Source: Eumeta japonica
Lineage: Eukaryota > Arthropoda > Insecta > Lepidoptera > Psychidae
Assembly (NCBI GenBank): GCA_005406025.1
Contig: BGZK01002034.1
Coordinates: 1 to 64,000 of the forward strand
Length of the DNA: 64,000 nucleotides
Direction of reading: 5' to 3'
Of this stretch, positions 34,951-50,300 are shown piece by piece (positions within the stretch are counted from its first letter, which is position 1; every line of letters starts with the position of its first letter). A model generated the notes under the pieces. The model did not search any database, was not told where the DNA came from, and worked only from the letters and a program-made list of their open reading frames with translations. The position numbers and the translations under genes are program-made.

Positions 34951-37900
34951 TGATACCTAATAGGTGGGATATCTGAAATAATCTTGGGAATCGAGAAAAA
35001 CGCACTTTAAAAACTCAATTTTTTTTTTGAATTTTTCCAAATTTCTGGAGGAGATAAGTGGGTTTTGGGAAAACGGTAAATTCTTCCAAGTACAGACCAT
35101 GTGGAAATGGAAGTCCAAAGGGTCCTTTATGATACCTAATAGGTGGGATATCTGAAATAATCTTGGGAATCGAGAAAACGCACTTTAAAAACTCAATTTT
35201 TTTGAATTTTCCAAATTTCTGGAGGAGATAAGTGGGTTTTTGGGAAAACGGTAAATTCTTCCAAGTACAGACCATGTGGAAATGGAAGTCCAAAGGGTCC
35301 TTTATGATACCTAATAGGTGGGATATCTGAAATAATCTTGGGAATCGAGAAAAACACTTTAAAACTCAATTTTTTTTGAATTTTTCCAAATTTCTGAGGA
35401 GATAAGTGGGTTTTGGGAAAACGGTAAATTCTTCCAAGTACAGACCATGTGGAAATGGAAGTCCAAAGGGTCCTTTATGATACCTAATAGGTGGGATATC
35501 TGAAATAATCTTGGGAATCGAGAAAACGCACTTTAAAACTCAATTTTTTTTGAATTTTTCCAAATTTCTGAGGAGATAAGTGGGTTTTTGGGAAAACGGT
35601 AAATTCTTCCAAGTACAGACCATGTGGAAATGGAAGTCCAAAGGGTCCTTTATGATACCTAATAGGTGGGATATCTGAAATAATCTTGGGAATCGAGAAA
35701 ACGCACTTTTAAAACTCAATTTTTCCAAATTTCTGGAGGAGATAAGTGGTTTTTGGGAAAACGGTAAATTCTTCCAAGTACAGACCATGTGGAAATGGAA
35801 GTCCAAAGGGTCCTTTATGATACCTAATAGGTGGGATATCTGAAATAATCTTGGGAATCGAGAAAAACGCACTTTAAAACTCAATTTTTTTTTTGAATTT
35901 TCCAAATTTCTGAGGAGATAAGTGGGTTTTTGGGAAAACGGTAAATTCTTCCAAGTACAGACCATGTGGAAATGGAAGTCCAAAGGGTCCTTTATGATAC
36001 CTAATAGGTGGGATATCTGAAATAATCTTGGGAATCGAGAAAACGCACTTTAAAACTCAATTTTTTTTTTGAATTTTTCCAAATTTCTGAGGAGATAAGT
36101 GGGTTTTGGGAAAACGGTAAATTCTTCCAAGTACAGACCATGTGGAAATGGAAGTCCAAAGGGTCCTTTATGATACCTAATAGGTGGGATATCTGAAATA
36201 ATCTTGGGAATCGAGAAAACGCACTTTAAAACTCAATTTTTTTTGAATTTTCCAAATTTCTGGAGGAGATAAGTGGCTTTTTTGGGAAAACGGTAAATTC
36301 TTCCAAGTACAGACCATGTGGAAATGGAAGTCCAAAGGGTCCTTTATGATACCTAATAGGTGGGATATCTGAAATAATCTTGGGAATCGAGAAAAACGCA
36401 CTTTAAAAACTCAATTTTTTTGAATTTTTCCAAATTTCTGGAGGAGATAAGTGGGTTTTGGGAAAACGGTAAATTCTTCCAAGTACAGACCATGTGGAAA
36501 TGGAAGTCCAAAGGGTCCTTTATGATACCTAATAGGTGGGATATCTGAAATAATCTTGGGAATCGAGAAAACGCACTTTAAAACTCAATTTTTTTTTGAA
36601 TTTTTCCAAATTTCTGGAGGAGATAAGTGGGTTTTGGGAAAACGGTAAATTCTTCCAAGTACAGACCATGTGGAAATGGAAGTCCAAAGGGTCCTTTATG
36701 ATACCTAATAGGTGGGATATCTGAAATAATCTTGGGAATCGAGAAAACGCACTTTAAAACTCAATTTTTTTGAATTTTTCCAAATTTCTGGAGGAGATAA
36801 GTGGGTTTTTGGGAAAACGGTAAATTCTTCCAAGTACAGACCATGTGGAAATGGAAGTCCAAAGGGTCCTTTATGATACCTAATAGGTGGGATATCTGAA
36901 ATAATCTTGGGAATCGAGAAAACGCACTTTAAAAACTCAATTTTTTTTTAATTTTTCCAAATTTCTGAGGAGATAAGTGGGTTTTGGGAAAACGGTAAAT
37001 TCTTCCAAGTACAGACCATGTGGAAATGGAAGTCCAAAGGGTCCTTTATGATACCTAATAGGTGGGATATCTGAAATAATCTTGGGAATCGAGAAAACGC
37101 ACTTTAAAACTCAATTTTTTTTGAATTTTTCCAAATTTCTGGAGGAGATAAGTGGGTTTTGGGAAAACGGTAAATTCTTCCAAGTACAGACCATGTGGAA
37201 ATGGAAGTCCAAAGGGTCCTTTATGATACCTAATAGGTGGGATATCTGAAATAATCTTGGGAATCGAGAAAAACGCACTTTAAAAACTCAATTTTTTTGA
37301 ATTTTTCCAAATTTCTGAGGAGATAAGTGGGTTTTGGGAAAACGGTAAATTCTTCCAAGTACAGACCATGTGGAAATGGAAGTCCAAAGGGTCCTTTATG
37401 ATACCTAATAGGTGGGATATCTGAAATAATCTTGGGAATCGAGAAAACGCACTTTAAAACTCAATTTTTTTTGAATTTTCCAAATTTCTGGAGGAGATAA
37501 GTGGGTTTTGGGAAAACGGTAAATTCTTCCAAGTACAGACCATGTGGAAATGGAAGTCCAAAGGGTCCTTTATGATACCTAATAGGTGGGATATCTGAAA
37601 TAATCTTGGGAATCGAGAAAACGCACTTTAAAACTCAATTTTTTTTGAATTTTTCCAAATTTCTGGAGGAGATAAGTGGGTTTTGGGAAAACGGTAAATT
37701 CTTCCAAGTACAGACCATGTGGAAATGGAAGTCCAAAGGGTCCTTTATGATACCTAATAGGTGGGATATCTGAAATAATCTTGGGAATCGAGAAAACGCA
37801 CTTTAAAACTCAATTTTTTTGAATTTTTCCAAATTTCTGGAGGAGATAAGTGGGTTTTTTGGGAAAACGGTAAATTCTTCCAAGTACAGACCATGTGGAA

Positions 37901-40900
37901 ATGGAAGTCCAAAGGGTCCTTTATGATACCTAATAGGTGGGATATCTGAAATAATCTTGGGAATCGAGAAAACGCACTTTAAAACTCAATTTTTTTGAAT
38001 TTTTCCAAATTTCTGAGGAGATAAGTGGGTTTTGGGAAAACGGTAAATTCTTCCAAGTACAGACCATGTGGAAATGGAAGTCCAAAGGGTCCTTTATGAT
38101 ACCTAATAGGTGGGATATCTGAAATAATCTTGGGAATCGAGAAAACGCACTTTAAAACTCAATTTTTTTGAATTTTTCCAAATTTCTGGAGGAGATAAGT
38201 GGGTTTTTTGGGAAAACGGTAAATTCTTCCAAGTACAGACCATGTGGAAATGGAAGTCCAAAGGGTCCTTTATGATACCTAATAGGTGGGATATCTGAAA
38301 TAATCTTGGGAATCGAGAAAACGCACTTTAAAAACTCAATTTTTTTTAATTTTTCCAAATTTCTGGAGGAGATAAGTGGGTTTTGGGAAAACGGTAAATT
38401 CTTCCAAGTACAGACCATGTGGAAATGGAAGTCCAAAGGGTCCTTTATGATACCTAATAGGTGGGATATCTGAAATAATCTTGGGAATCGAGAAAACGCA
38501 CTTTAAAACTCAATTTTTTTTTGAATTTTTCCAAATTTCTGAGGAGATAAGTGGGTTTTGGGAAAACGGTAAATTCTTCCAAGTACAGACCATGTGGAAA
38601 TGGAAGTCCAAAGGGTCCTTTATGATACCTAATAGGTGGGATATCTGAAATAATCTTGGGAATCGAGAAAACGCACTTTAAAACTCAATTTTTTTTGAAT
38701 TTTTCCAAATTTCTGGAGGAGATAAGTGGGTTTTGGGAAAACGGTAAATTCTTCCAAGTACAGACCATGTGGAAATGGAAGTCCAAAGGGTCCTTTATGA
38801 TACCTAATAGGTGGGATATCTGAAATAATCTTGGGAATCGAGAAAACGCACTTTAAAACTCAATTTTTTTGAATTTTTCCAAATTTCTGGAGGAGATAAG
38901 TGGGTTTTTGGGAAAACGGTAAATTCTTCCAAGTACAGACCATGTGGAAATGGAAGTCCAAAGGGTCCTTTATGATACCTAATAGGTGGGATATCTGAAA
39001 TAATCTTGGGAATCGAGAAAACGCACTTTAAAACTCAATTTTTTTTTGAATTTTTCCAAATTTCTGGAGGAGATAAGGGTTTTTGGGAAAACGGTAAATT
39101 CTTCCAAGTACAGACCATGTGGAAATGGAAGTCCAAAGGGTCCTTTATGATACCTAATAGGTGGGATATCTGAAATAATCTTGGGAATCGAGAAAACGCA
39201 CTTTAAAACTCAATTTTTTTGAATTTTTCCAAATTTCTGAGGAGATAAGTGGGTTTTTGGGAAAACGGTAAATTCTTCCAAGTACAGACCATGTGGAAAT
39301 GGAAGTCCAAAGGGTCCTTTATGATACCTAATAGGTGGGATATCTGAAATAATCTTGGGAATCGAGAAAACGCACTTTAAAACTCAATTTTTTTTGAATT
39401 TTTCCAAATTTCTGAGGAGATAAGTGGGTTTTTGGAAAACGGTAAATTCTTCCAAGTACAGACCATGTGGAAATGGAAGTCCAAAGGGTCCTTTATGATA
39501 CCTAATAGGTGGGATATCTGAAATAATCTTGGGAATCGAGAAAACGCACTTTAAAAACTCAATTTTTTTGAATTTTTCCAAATTTCTGGAGGAGATAAGT
39601 GGGTTTTGGGAAAACGGTAAATTCTTCCAAGTACAGACCATGTGGAAATGGAAGTCCAAAGGGTCCTTTATGATACCTAATAGGTGGGATATCTGAAATA
39701 ATCTTGGGAATCGAGAAAACGCACTTTAAAACTCAATTTTTTTTGAATTTTTCCAAATTTCTGGAGATAAGTGGGTTTTTGGGAAAACGGTAAATTCTTC
39801 CAAGTACAGACCATGTGGAAATGGAAGTCCAAAGGGTCCTTTATGATACCTAATAGGTGGGATATCTGAAATAATCTTGGGAATCGAGAAAACGCACTTT
39901 AAAACTCAATTTTTTTTGAATTTTTCCAAATTTCTGGAGGAGATAAGTGGGTTTTTTGGGAAAACGGTAAATTCTTCCAAGTACAGACCATGTGGAAATG
40001 GAAGTCCAAAGGGTCCTTTATGATACCTAATAGGTGGGATATCTGAAATAATCTTGGGAATCGAGAAAAACGCACTTTAAAACTCAATTTTTTTTTTTGA
40101 ATTTTTCCAAATTTCTGGAGGAGATAAGTGGGTTTTTTGGGAAAACGGTAAATTCTTCCAAGTACAGACCATGTGGAAATGGAAGTCCAAAGGGTCCTTT
40201 ATGATACCTAATAGGTGGGATATCTGAAATAATCTTGGGAATCGAGAAAACGCACTTTAAAACTCAATTTTTTTTGAATTTTTCCAAATTTCTGAGGAGA
40301 TAAGTGGGTTTTGGGAAAACGGTAAATTCTTCCAAGTACAGACCATGTGGAAATGGAAGTCCAAAGGGTCCTTTATGATACCTAATAGGTGGGATATCTG
40401 AAATAATCTTGGGAATCGAGAAAACGCACTTTAAAACTCAATTTTTTTTGAATTTTTCCAAATTTCTGAGGAGATAAGTGGTTTTTGGGAAAACGGTAAA
40501 TTCTTCCAAGTACAGACCATGTGGAAATGGAAGTCCAAAGGGTCCTTTATGATACCTAATAGGTGGGATATCTGAAATAATCTTGGGAATCGAGAAAACG
40601 CACTTTAAAAACTCAATTTTTTTTGAATTTTTCCAAATTTCTGAGGAGATAAGTGGGTTTTGGGAAAACGGTAAATTCTTCCAAGTACAGACCATGTGGA
40701 AATGGAAGTCCAAAGGGTCCTTTATGATACCTAATAGGTGGGATATCTGAAATAATCTTGGGAATCGAGAAAACGCACTTTAAAACTCAATTTTTTTTGA
40801 ATTTTTCCAAATTTCTGGAGGAGATAAGTGGGTTTTTGGGAAAACGGTAAATTCTTCCAAGTACAGACCATGTGGAAATGGAAGTCCAAAGGGTCCTTTA

Positions 40901-43900
40901 TGATACCTAATAGGTGGGATATCTGAAATAATCTTGGGAATCGAGAAAACGCACTTTAAAAACTCAATTTTTTTTGAATTTTTCCAAATTTCTGAGGAGA
41001 TAAGTGGGTTTTTGGGAAAACGGTAAATTCTTCCAAGTACAGACCATGTGGAAATGGAAGTCCAAAGGGTCCTTTATGATACCTAATAGGTGGGATATCT
41101 GAAATAATCTTGGGAATCGAGAAAACGCACTTTAAAACTCAATTTTTTTTGAATTTTTCCAAATTTCTGAGGAGATAAGTGGGTTTTGGGAAAACGGTAA
41201 ATTCTTCCAAGTACAGACCATGTGGAAATGGAAGTCCAAAGGGTCCTTTATGATACCTAATAGGTGGGATATCTGAAATAATCTTGGGAATCGAGAAAAC
41301 GCACTTTAAAACTCAATTTTTTTTTGAATTTTTCCAAATTTCTGAGGAGATAAGTGGGTTTTTGGGAAAACGGTAAATTCTTCCAAGTACAGACCATGTG
41401 GAAATGGAAGTCCAAAGGGTCCTTTATGATACCTAATAGGTGGGATATCTGAAATAATCTTGGGAATCGAGAAAACGCACTTTAAAACTCAATTTTTTTT
41501 GAATTTTTCCAAATTTCTGAGGAGATAAGTGGGTTTTTGGGAAAACGGTAAATTCTTCCAAGTACAGACCATGTGGAAATGGAAGTCCAAAGGGTCCTTT
41601 ATGATACCTAATAGGTGGGATATCTGAAATAATCTTGGGAATCGAGAAAACGCACTTTAAAACTCAATTTTTTTTTGAATTTTTCCAAATTTCTGAGGAG
41701 ATAAGTGGGTTTTGGGAAAACGGTAAATTCTTCCAAGTACAGACCATGTGGAAATGGAAGTCCAAAGGGTCCTTTATGATACCTAATAGGTGGGATATCT
41801 GAAATAATCTTGGGAATCGAGAAAACGCACTTTAAAACTCAATTTTTTTGAATTTTTCCAAATTTCTGAGGAGATAAGTGGGTTTTTGGGAAAACGGTAA
41901 ATTCTTCCAAGTACAGACCATGTGGAAATGGAAGTCCAAAGGGTCCTTTATGATACCTAATAGGTGGGATATCTGAAATAATCTTGGGAATCGAGAAAAC
42001 GCACTTTAAAACTCAATTTTTTTTGAATTTTTCCAAATTTCTGAGGAGATAAGTGGTTTTTGGGAAAACGGTAAATTCTTCCAAGTACAGACCATGTGGA
42101 AATGGAAGTCCAAAGGGTCCTTTATGATACCTAATAGGTGGGATATCTGAAATAATCTTGGGAATCGAGAAAACGCACTTTAAAAACTCAATTTTTTTTG
42201 AATTTTTCCAAATTTCTGAGGAGATAAGTGGGTTTTTGGGAAAACGGTAAATTCTTCCAAGTACAGACCATGTGGAAATGGAAGTCCAAAGGGTCCTTTA
42301 TGATACCTAATAGGTGGGATATCTGAAATAATCTTGGGAATCGAGAAAACGCACTTTAAAACTCAATTTTTTTTGAATTTTTCCAAATTTCTGAGGAGAT
42401 AAGTGGGTTTTGGGAAAACGGTAAATTCTTCCAAGTACAGACCATGTGGAAATGGAAGTCCAAAGGGTCCTTTATGATACCTAATAGGTGGGATATCTGA
42501 AATAATCTTGGGAATCGAGAAAACGCACTTTAAAACTCAATTTTTTTGAATTTTTCCAAATTTCTGAGGAGATAAGTGGGTTTTGGGAAAACGGTAAATT
42601 CTTCCAAGTACAGACCATGTGGAAATGGAAGTCCAAAGGGTCCTTTATGATACCTAATAGGTGGGATATCTGAAATAATCTTGGGAATCGAGAAAACGCA
42701 CTTTAAAACTCAATTTTTTTTGAATTTTTCCAAATTTCTGAGGAGATAAGTGGGTTTTGGGAAAACGGTAAATTCTTCCAAGTACAGACCATGTGGAAAT
42801 GGAAGTCCAAAGGGTCCTTTATGATACCTAATAGGTGGGATATCTGAAATAATCTTGGGAATCGAGAAAACGCACTTTAAAAACTCAATTTTTTTGAATT
42901 TTTCCAAATTTCTGAGGAGATAAGTGGGTTTTGGGAAAACGGTAAATTCTTCCAAGTACAGACCATGTGGAAATGGAAGTCCAAAGGGTCCTTTATGATA
43001 CCTAATAGGTGGGATATCTGAAATAATCTTGGGAATCGAGAAAACGCACTTTAAAACTCAATTTTTTTGAATTTTTCCAAATTTCTGAGGAGATAAGTGG
43101 GTTTTTGGGAAAACGGTAAATTCTTCCAAGTACAGACCATGTGGAAATGGAAGTCCAAAGGGTCCTTTATGATACCTAATAGGTGGGATATCTGAAATAA
43201 TCTTGGGAATCGAGAAAACGCACTTTAAAACTCAATTTTTTTGAATTTTTCCAAATTTCTGAGGAGATAAGTGGGTTTTGGGAAAACGGTAAATTCTTCC
43301 AAGTACAGACCATGTGGAAATGGAAGTCCAAAGGGTCCTTTATGATACCTAATAGGTGGGATATCTGAAATAATCTTGGGAATCGAGAAAACGCACTTTA
43401 AAACTCAATTTTTTTTGAATTTTTCCAAATTTCTGAGGAGATAAGTGGTTTTTGGGAAAACGGTAAATTCTTCCAAGTACAGACCATGTGGAAATGGAAG
43501 TCCAAAGGGTCCTTTATGATACCTAATAGGTGGGATATCTGAAATAATCTTGGGAATCGAGAAAACGCACTTTAAAACTCAATTTTTTTTGAATTTTTCC
43601 AAATTTCTGAGGAGATAAGTGGGTTTTGGGAAAACGGTAAATTCTTCCAAGTACAGACCATGTGGAAATGGAAGTCCAAAGGGTCCTTTATGATACCTAA
43701 TAGGTGGGATATCTGAAATAATCTTGGGAATCGAGAAAACGCACTTTAAAACTCAATTTTTTTTTGAATTTTTCCAAATTTCTGAGGAGATAAGTGGGTT
43801 TTGGGAAAACGGTAAATTCTTCCAAGTACAGACCATGTGGAAATGGAAGTCCAAAGGGTCCTTTATGATACCTAATAGGTGGGATATCTGAAATAATCTT

Positions 43901-44379
43901 GGGAATCGAGAAAACGCACTTTAAAACTCAATTTTTTTTGAATTTTTCCAAATTTCTGAGGAGATAAGTGGTTTTTGGGAAAACGGTAAATTCTTCCAAG
44001 TACAGACCATGTGGAAATGGAAGTCCAAAGGGTCCTTTATGATACCTAATAGGTGGGATATCTGAAATAATCTTGGGAATCGAGAAAACGCACTTTAAAA
44101 CTCAATTTTTTTGAATTTTTCCAAATTTCTGAGGAGATAAGTGGGTTTTGGGAAAACGGTAAATTCTTCCAAGTACAGACCATGTGGAAATGGAAGTCCA
44201 AAGGGTCCTTTATGATACCTAATAGGTGGGATATCTGAAATAATCTTGGGAATCGAGAAAACGCACTTTAAAAACTCAATTTTTTTTGAATTTTTCCAAA
44301 TTTCTGAGGAGATAAGTGGTTTTTGGGAAAACGGTAAATTCTTCCAAGTACAGACCATGTGGAAATGGAAGTCCAAAGG

Positions 44380-47300
44380 GTCCTTTATGATACCTAATAG
44401 GTGGGATATCTGAAATAATCTTGGGAATCGAGAAAACGCACTTTAAAACTCAATTTTTTTTGAATTTTTCCAAATTTCTGAGGAGATAAGTGGGTTTTGG
44501 GAAAACGGTAAATTCTTCCAAGTACAGACCATGTGGAAATGGAAGTCCAAAGGGTCCTTTATGATACCTAATAGGTGGGATATCTGAAATAATCTTGGGA
44601 ATCGAGAAAACGCACTTTAAAACTCAATTTTTTTTTGAATTTTTCCAAATTTCTGAGGAGATAAGTGGGTTTTGGGAAAACGGTAAATTCTTCCAAGTAC
44701 AGACCATGTGGAAATGGAAGTCCAAAGGGTCCTTTATGATACCTAATAGGTGGGATATCTGAAATAATCTTGGGAATCGAGAAAACGCACTTTAAAACTC
44801 AATTTTTTTTGAATTTTTCCAAATTTCTGAGGAGATAAGTGGGTTTTGGGAAAACGGTAAATTCTTCCAAGTACAGACCATGTGGAAATGGAAGTCCAAA
44901 GGGTCCTTTATGATACCTAATAGGTGGGATATCTGAAATAATCTTGGGAATCGAGAAAACGCACTTTAAAACTCAATTTTTTTTGAATTTTTCCAAATTT
45001 CTGAGGAGATAAGTGGGTTTTGGGAAAACGGTAAATTCTTCCAAGTACAGACCATGTGGAAATGGAAGTCCAAAGGGTCCTTTATGATACCTAATAGGTG
45101 GGATATCTGAAATAATCTTGGGAATCGAGAAAACGCACTTTAAAACTCAATTTTTTTTGAATTTTTCCAAATTTCTGAGGAGATAAGTGGGTTTTTGGGA
45201 AAACGGTAAATTCTTCCAAGTACAGACCATGTGGAAATGGAAGTCCAAAGGGTCCTTTATGATACCTAATAGGTGGGATATCTGAAATAATCTTGGGAAT
45301 CGAGAAAACGCACTTTAAAACTCAATTTTTTTTTTTTTCCAAATTTCTGAGGAGATAAGTGGGTTTTTGGGAAAACGGTAAATTCTTCCAAGTACAGACC
45401 ATGTGGAAATGGAAGTCCAAAGGGTCCTTTATGATACCTAATAGGTGGGATATCTGAAATAATCTTGGGAATCGAGAAAACGCACTTTAAAACTCAATTT
45501 TTTTTGAATTTTTCCAAATTTCTGAGGAGATAAGTGGGTTTTGGGAAAACGGTAAATTCTTCCAAGTACAGACCATGTGGAAATGGAAGTCCAAAGGGTC
45601 CTTTATGATACCTAATAGGTGGGATATCTGAAATAATCTTGGGAATCGAGAAAACGCACTTTAAAACTCAATTTTTTTTGAATTTTTCCAAATTTCTGAG
45701 GAGATAAGTGGTTTTTGGGAAAACGGTAAATTCTTCCAAGTACAGACCATGTGGAAATGGAAGTCCAAAGGGTCCTTTATGATACCTAATAGGTGGGATA
45801 TCTGAAATAATCTTGGGAATCGAGAAAACGCACTTTAAAACTCAATTTTTTTTGAATTTTTCCAAATTTCTGAGGAGATAAGTGGGTTTTTGGGAAAACG
45901 GTAAATTCTTCCAAGTACAGACCATGTGGAAATGGAAGTCCAAAGGGTCCTTTATGATACCTAATAGGTGGGATATCTGAAATAATCTTGGGAATCGAGA
46001 AAACGCACTTTAAAACTCAATTTTTTTTGAATTTTTCCAAATTTCTGAGGAGATAAGTGGGTTTTGGGAAAACGGTAAATTCTTCCAAGTACAGACCATG
46101 TGGAAATGGAAGTCCAAAGGGTCCTTTATGATACCTAATAGGTGGGATATCTGAAATAATCTTGGGAATCGAGAAAACGCACTTTAAAACTCAATTTTTT
46201 TTGAATTTTTCCAAATTTCTGAGGAGATAAGTGGGTTTTGGGAAAACGGTAAATTCTTCCAAGTACAGACCATGTGGAAATGGAAGTCCAAAGGGTCCTT
46301 TATGATACCTAATAGGTGGGATATCTGAAATAATCTTGGGAATCGAGAAAACGCACTTTAAAACTCAATTTTTTTTGAATTTTTCCAAATTTCTGAGGAG
46401 ATAAGTGGGTTTTGGGAAAACGGTAAATTCTTCCAAGTACAGACCATGTGGAAATGGAAGTCCAAAGGGTCCTTTATGATACCTAATAGGTGGGATATCT
46501 GAAATAATCTTGGGAATCGAGAAAACGCACTTTAAAACTCAATTTTTTTTGAATTTTTCCAAATTTCTGAGGAGATAAGTGGGTTTTGGGAAAACGGTAA
46601 ATTCTTCCAAGTACAGACCATGTGGAAATGGAAGTCCAAAGGGTCCTTTATGATACCTAATAGGTGGGATATCTGAAATAATCTTGGGAATCGAGAAAAC
46701 GCACTTTAAAACTCAATTTTTTTTGAATTTTTCCAAATTTCTGAGGAGATAAGTGGGTTTTTGGGAAAACGGTAAATTCTTCCAAGTACAGACCATGTGG
46801 AAATGGAAGTCCAAAGGGTCCTTTATGATACCTAATAGGTGGGATATCTGAAATAATCTTGGGAATCGAGAAAACGCACTTTAAAACTCAATTTTTTTTG
46901 AATTTTTCCAAATTTCTGAGGAGATAAGTGGGTTTTTGGGAAAACGGTAAATTCTTCCAAGTACAGACCATGTGGAAATGGAAGTCCAAAGGGTCCTTTA
47001 TGATACCTAATAGGTGGGATATCTGAAATAATCTTGGGAATCGAGAAAACGCACTTTAAAACTCAATTTTTTTGAATTTTTCCAAATTTCTGAGGAGATA
47101 AGTGGGTTTTTGGGAAAACGGTAAATTCTTCCAAGTACAGACCATGTGGAAATGGAAGTCCAAAGGGTCCTTTATGATACCTAATAGGTGGGATATCTGA
47201 AATAATCTTGGGAATCGAGAAAACGCACTTTAAAACTCAATTTTTTTGAATTTTTCCAAATTTCTGAGGAGATAAGTGGGTTTTTGGGAAAACGGTAAAT

Positions 47301-50300
47301 TCTTCCAAGTACAGACCATGTGGAAATGGAAGTCCAAAGGGTCCTTTATGATACCTAATAGGTGGGATATCTGAAATAATCTTGGGAATCGAGAAAACGC
47401 ACTTTAAAACTCAATTTTTTTTGAATTTTTCCAAATTTCTGAGGAGATAAGTGGGTTTTGGGAAAACGGTAAATTCTTCCAAGTACAGACCATGTGGAAA
47501 TGGAAGTCCAAAGGGTCCTTTATGATACCTAATAGGTGGGATATCTGAAATAATCTTGGGAATCGAGAAAACGCACTTTAAAACTCAATTTTTTTTGAAT
47601 TTTTCCAAATTTCTGAGGAGATAAGTGGGTTTTTGGGAAAACGGTAAATTCTTCCAAGTACAGACCATGTGGAAATGGAAGTCCAAAGGGTCCTTTATGA
47701 TACCTAATAGGTGGGATATCTGAAATAATCTTGGGAATCGAGAAAACGCACTTTAAAACTCAATTTTTTTTGAATTTTTCCAAATTTCTGAGGAGATAAG
47801 TGGGTTTTTGGAAAACGGTAAATTCTTCCAAGTACAGACCATGTGGAAATGGAAGTCCAAAGGGTCCTTTATGATACCTAATAGGTGGGATATCTGAAAT
47901 AATCTTGGGAATCGAGAAAACGCACTTTAAAACTCAATTTTTTTTGAATTTTTCCAAATTTCTGAGGAGATAAGTGGTTTTTGGGAAAACGGTAAATTCT
48001 TCCAAGTACAGACCATGTGGAAATGGAAGTCCAAAGGGTCCTTTATGATACCTAATAGGTGGGATATCTGAAATAATCTTGGGAATCGAGAAAACGCACT
48101 TTAAAACTCAATTTTTTTGAATTTTTCCAAATTTCTGAGGAGATAAGTGGTTTTTGGGAAAACGGTAAATTCTTCCAAGTACAGACCATGTGGAAATGGA
48201 AGTCCAAAGGGTCCTTTATGATACCTAATAGGTGGGATATCTGAAATAATCTTGGGAATCGAGAAAACGCACTTTAAAACTCAATTTTTTTTGAATTTTT
48301 CCAAATTTCTGAGGAGATAAGTGGTTTTTGGGAAAACGGTAAATTCTTCCAAGTACAGACCATGTGGAAATGGAAGTCCAAAGGGTCCTTTATGATACCT
48401 AATAGGTGGGATATCTGAAATAATCTTGGGAATCGAGAAAACGCACTTTAAAACTCAATTTTTTTTGAATTTTTCCAAATTTCTGAGGAGATAAGTGGGT
48501 TTTTGGGAAAACGGTAAATTCTTCCAAGTACAGACCATGTGGAAATGGAAGTCCAAAGGGTCCTTTATGATACCTAATAGGTGGGATATCTGAAATAATC
48601 TTGGGAATCGAGAAAACGCACTTTAAAACTCAATTTTTTTTGAATTTTTCCAAATTTCTGAGGAGATAAGTGGGTTTTTGGGAAAACGGTAAATTCTTCC
48701 AAGTACAGACCATGTGGAAATGGAAGTCCAAAGGGTCCTTTATGATACCTAATAGGTGGGATATCTGAAATAATCTTGGGAATCGAGAAAACGCACTTTA
48801 AAACTCAATTTTTTTTGAATTTTTCCAAATTTCTGAGGAGATAAGTGGGTTTTTGGGAAAACGGTAAATTCTTCCAAGTACAGACCATGTGGAAATGGAA
48901 GTCCAAAGGGTCCTTTATGATACCTAATAGGTGGGATATCTGAAATAATCTTGGGAATCGAGAAAACGCACTTTAAAACTCAATTTTTTTGAATTTTTCC
49001 AAATTTCTGAGGAGATAAGTGGTTTTTGGGAAAACGGTAAATTCTTCCAAGTACAGACCATGTGGAAATGGAAGTCCAAAGGGTCCTTTATGATACCTAA
49101 TAGGTGGGATATCTGAAATAATCTTGGGAATCGAGAAAACGCACTTTAAAACTCAATTTTTTTTGAATTTTTCCAAATTTCTGAGGAGATAAGTGGGTTT
49201 TTGGGAAAACGGTAAATTCTTCCAAGTACAGACCATGTGGAAATGGAAGTCCAAAGGGTCCTTTATGATACCTAATAGGTGGGATATCTGAAATAATCTT
49301 GGGAATCGAGAAAACGCACTTTAAAACTCAATTTTTTTTGAATTTTTCCAAATTTCTGAGGAGATAAGTGGGTTTTGGGAAAACGGTAAATTCTTCCAAG
49401 TACAGACCATGTGGAAATGGAAGTCCAAAGGGTCCTTTATGATACCTAATAGGTGGGATATCTGAAATAATCTTGGGAATCGAGAAAACGCACTTTAAAA
49501 CTCAATTTTTTTTGAATTTTTCCAAATTTCTGAGGAGATAAGTGGGTTTTTGGGAAAACGGTAAATTCTTCCAAGTACAGACCATGTGGAAATGGAAGTC
49601 CAAAGGGTCCTTTATGATACCTAATAGGTGGGATATCTGAAATAATCTTGGGAATCGAGAAAACGCACTTTAAAACTCAATTTTTTTTGAATTTTTCCAA
49701 ATTTCTGAGGAGATAAGTGGGTTTTTGGGAAAACGGTAAATTCTTCCAAGTACAGACCATGTGGAAATGGAAGTCCAAAGGGTCCTTTATGATACCTAAT
49801 AGGTGGGATATCTGAAATAATCTTGGGAATCGAGAAAACGCACTTTAAAACTCAATTTTTTTTGAATTTTTCCAAATTTCTGAGGAGATAAGTGGGTTTT
49901 GGGAAAACGGTAAATTCTTCCAAGTACAGACCATGTGGAAATGGAAGTCCAAAGGGTCCTTTATGATACCTAATAGGTGGGATATCTGAAATAATCTTGG
50001 GAATCGAGAAAACGCACTTTAAAACTCAATTTTTTTTTGAATTTTTCCAAATTTCTGAGGAGATAAGTGGTTTTTGGGAAAACGGTAAATTCTTCCAAGT
50101 ACAGACCATGTGGAAATGGAAGTCCAAAGGGTCCTTTATGATACCTAATAGGTGGGATATCTGAAATAATCTTGGGAATCGAGAAAACGCACTTTAAAAC
50201 TCAATTTTTTTGAATTTTTCCAAATTTCTGAGGAGATAAGTGGGTTTTTGGGAAAACGGTAAATTCTTCCAAGTACAGACCATGTGGAAATGGAAGTCCA

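Noticed and set aside
44480..44655. CENP-B box in the monomer
   Set aside because: TTTTGGGAAAACGGTAA faintly recalls the right half of the box, but the required TTCG and CGGG bases are absent.
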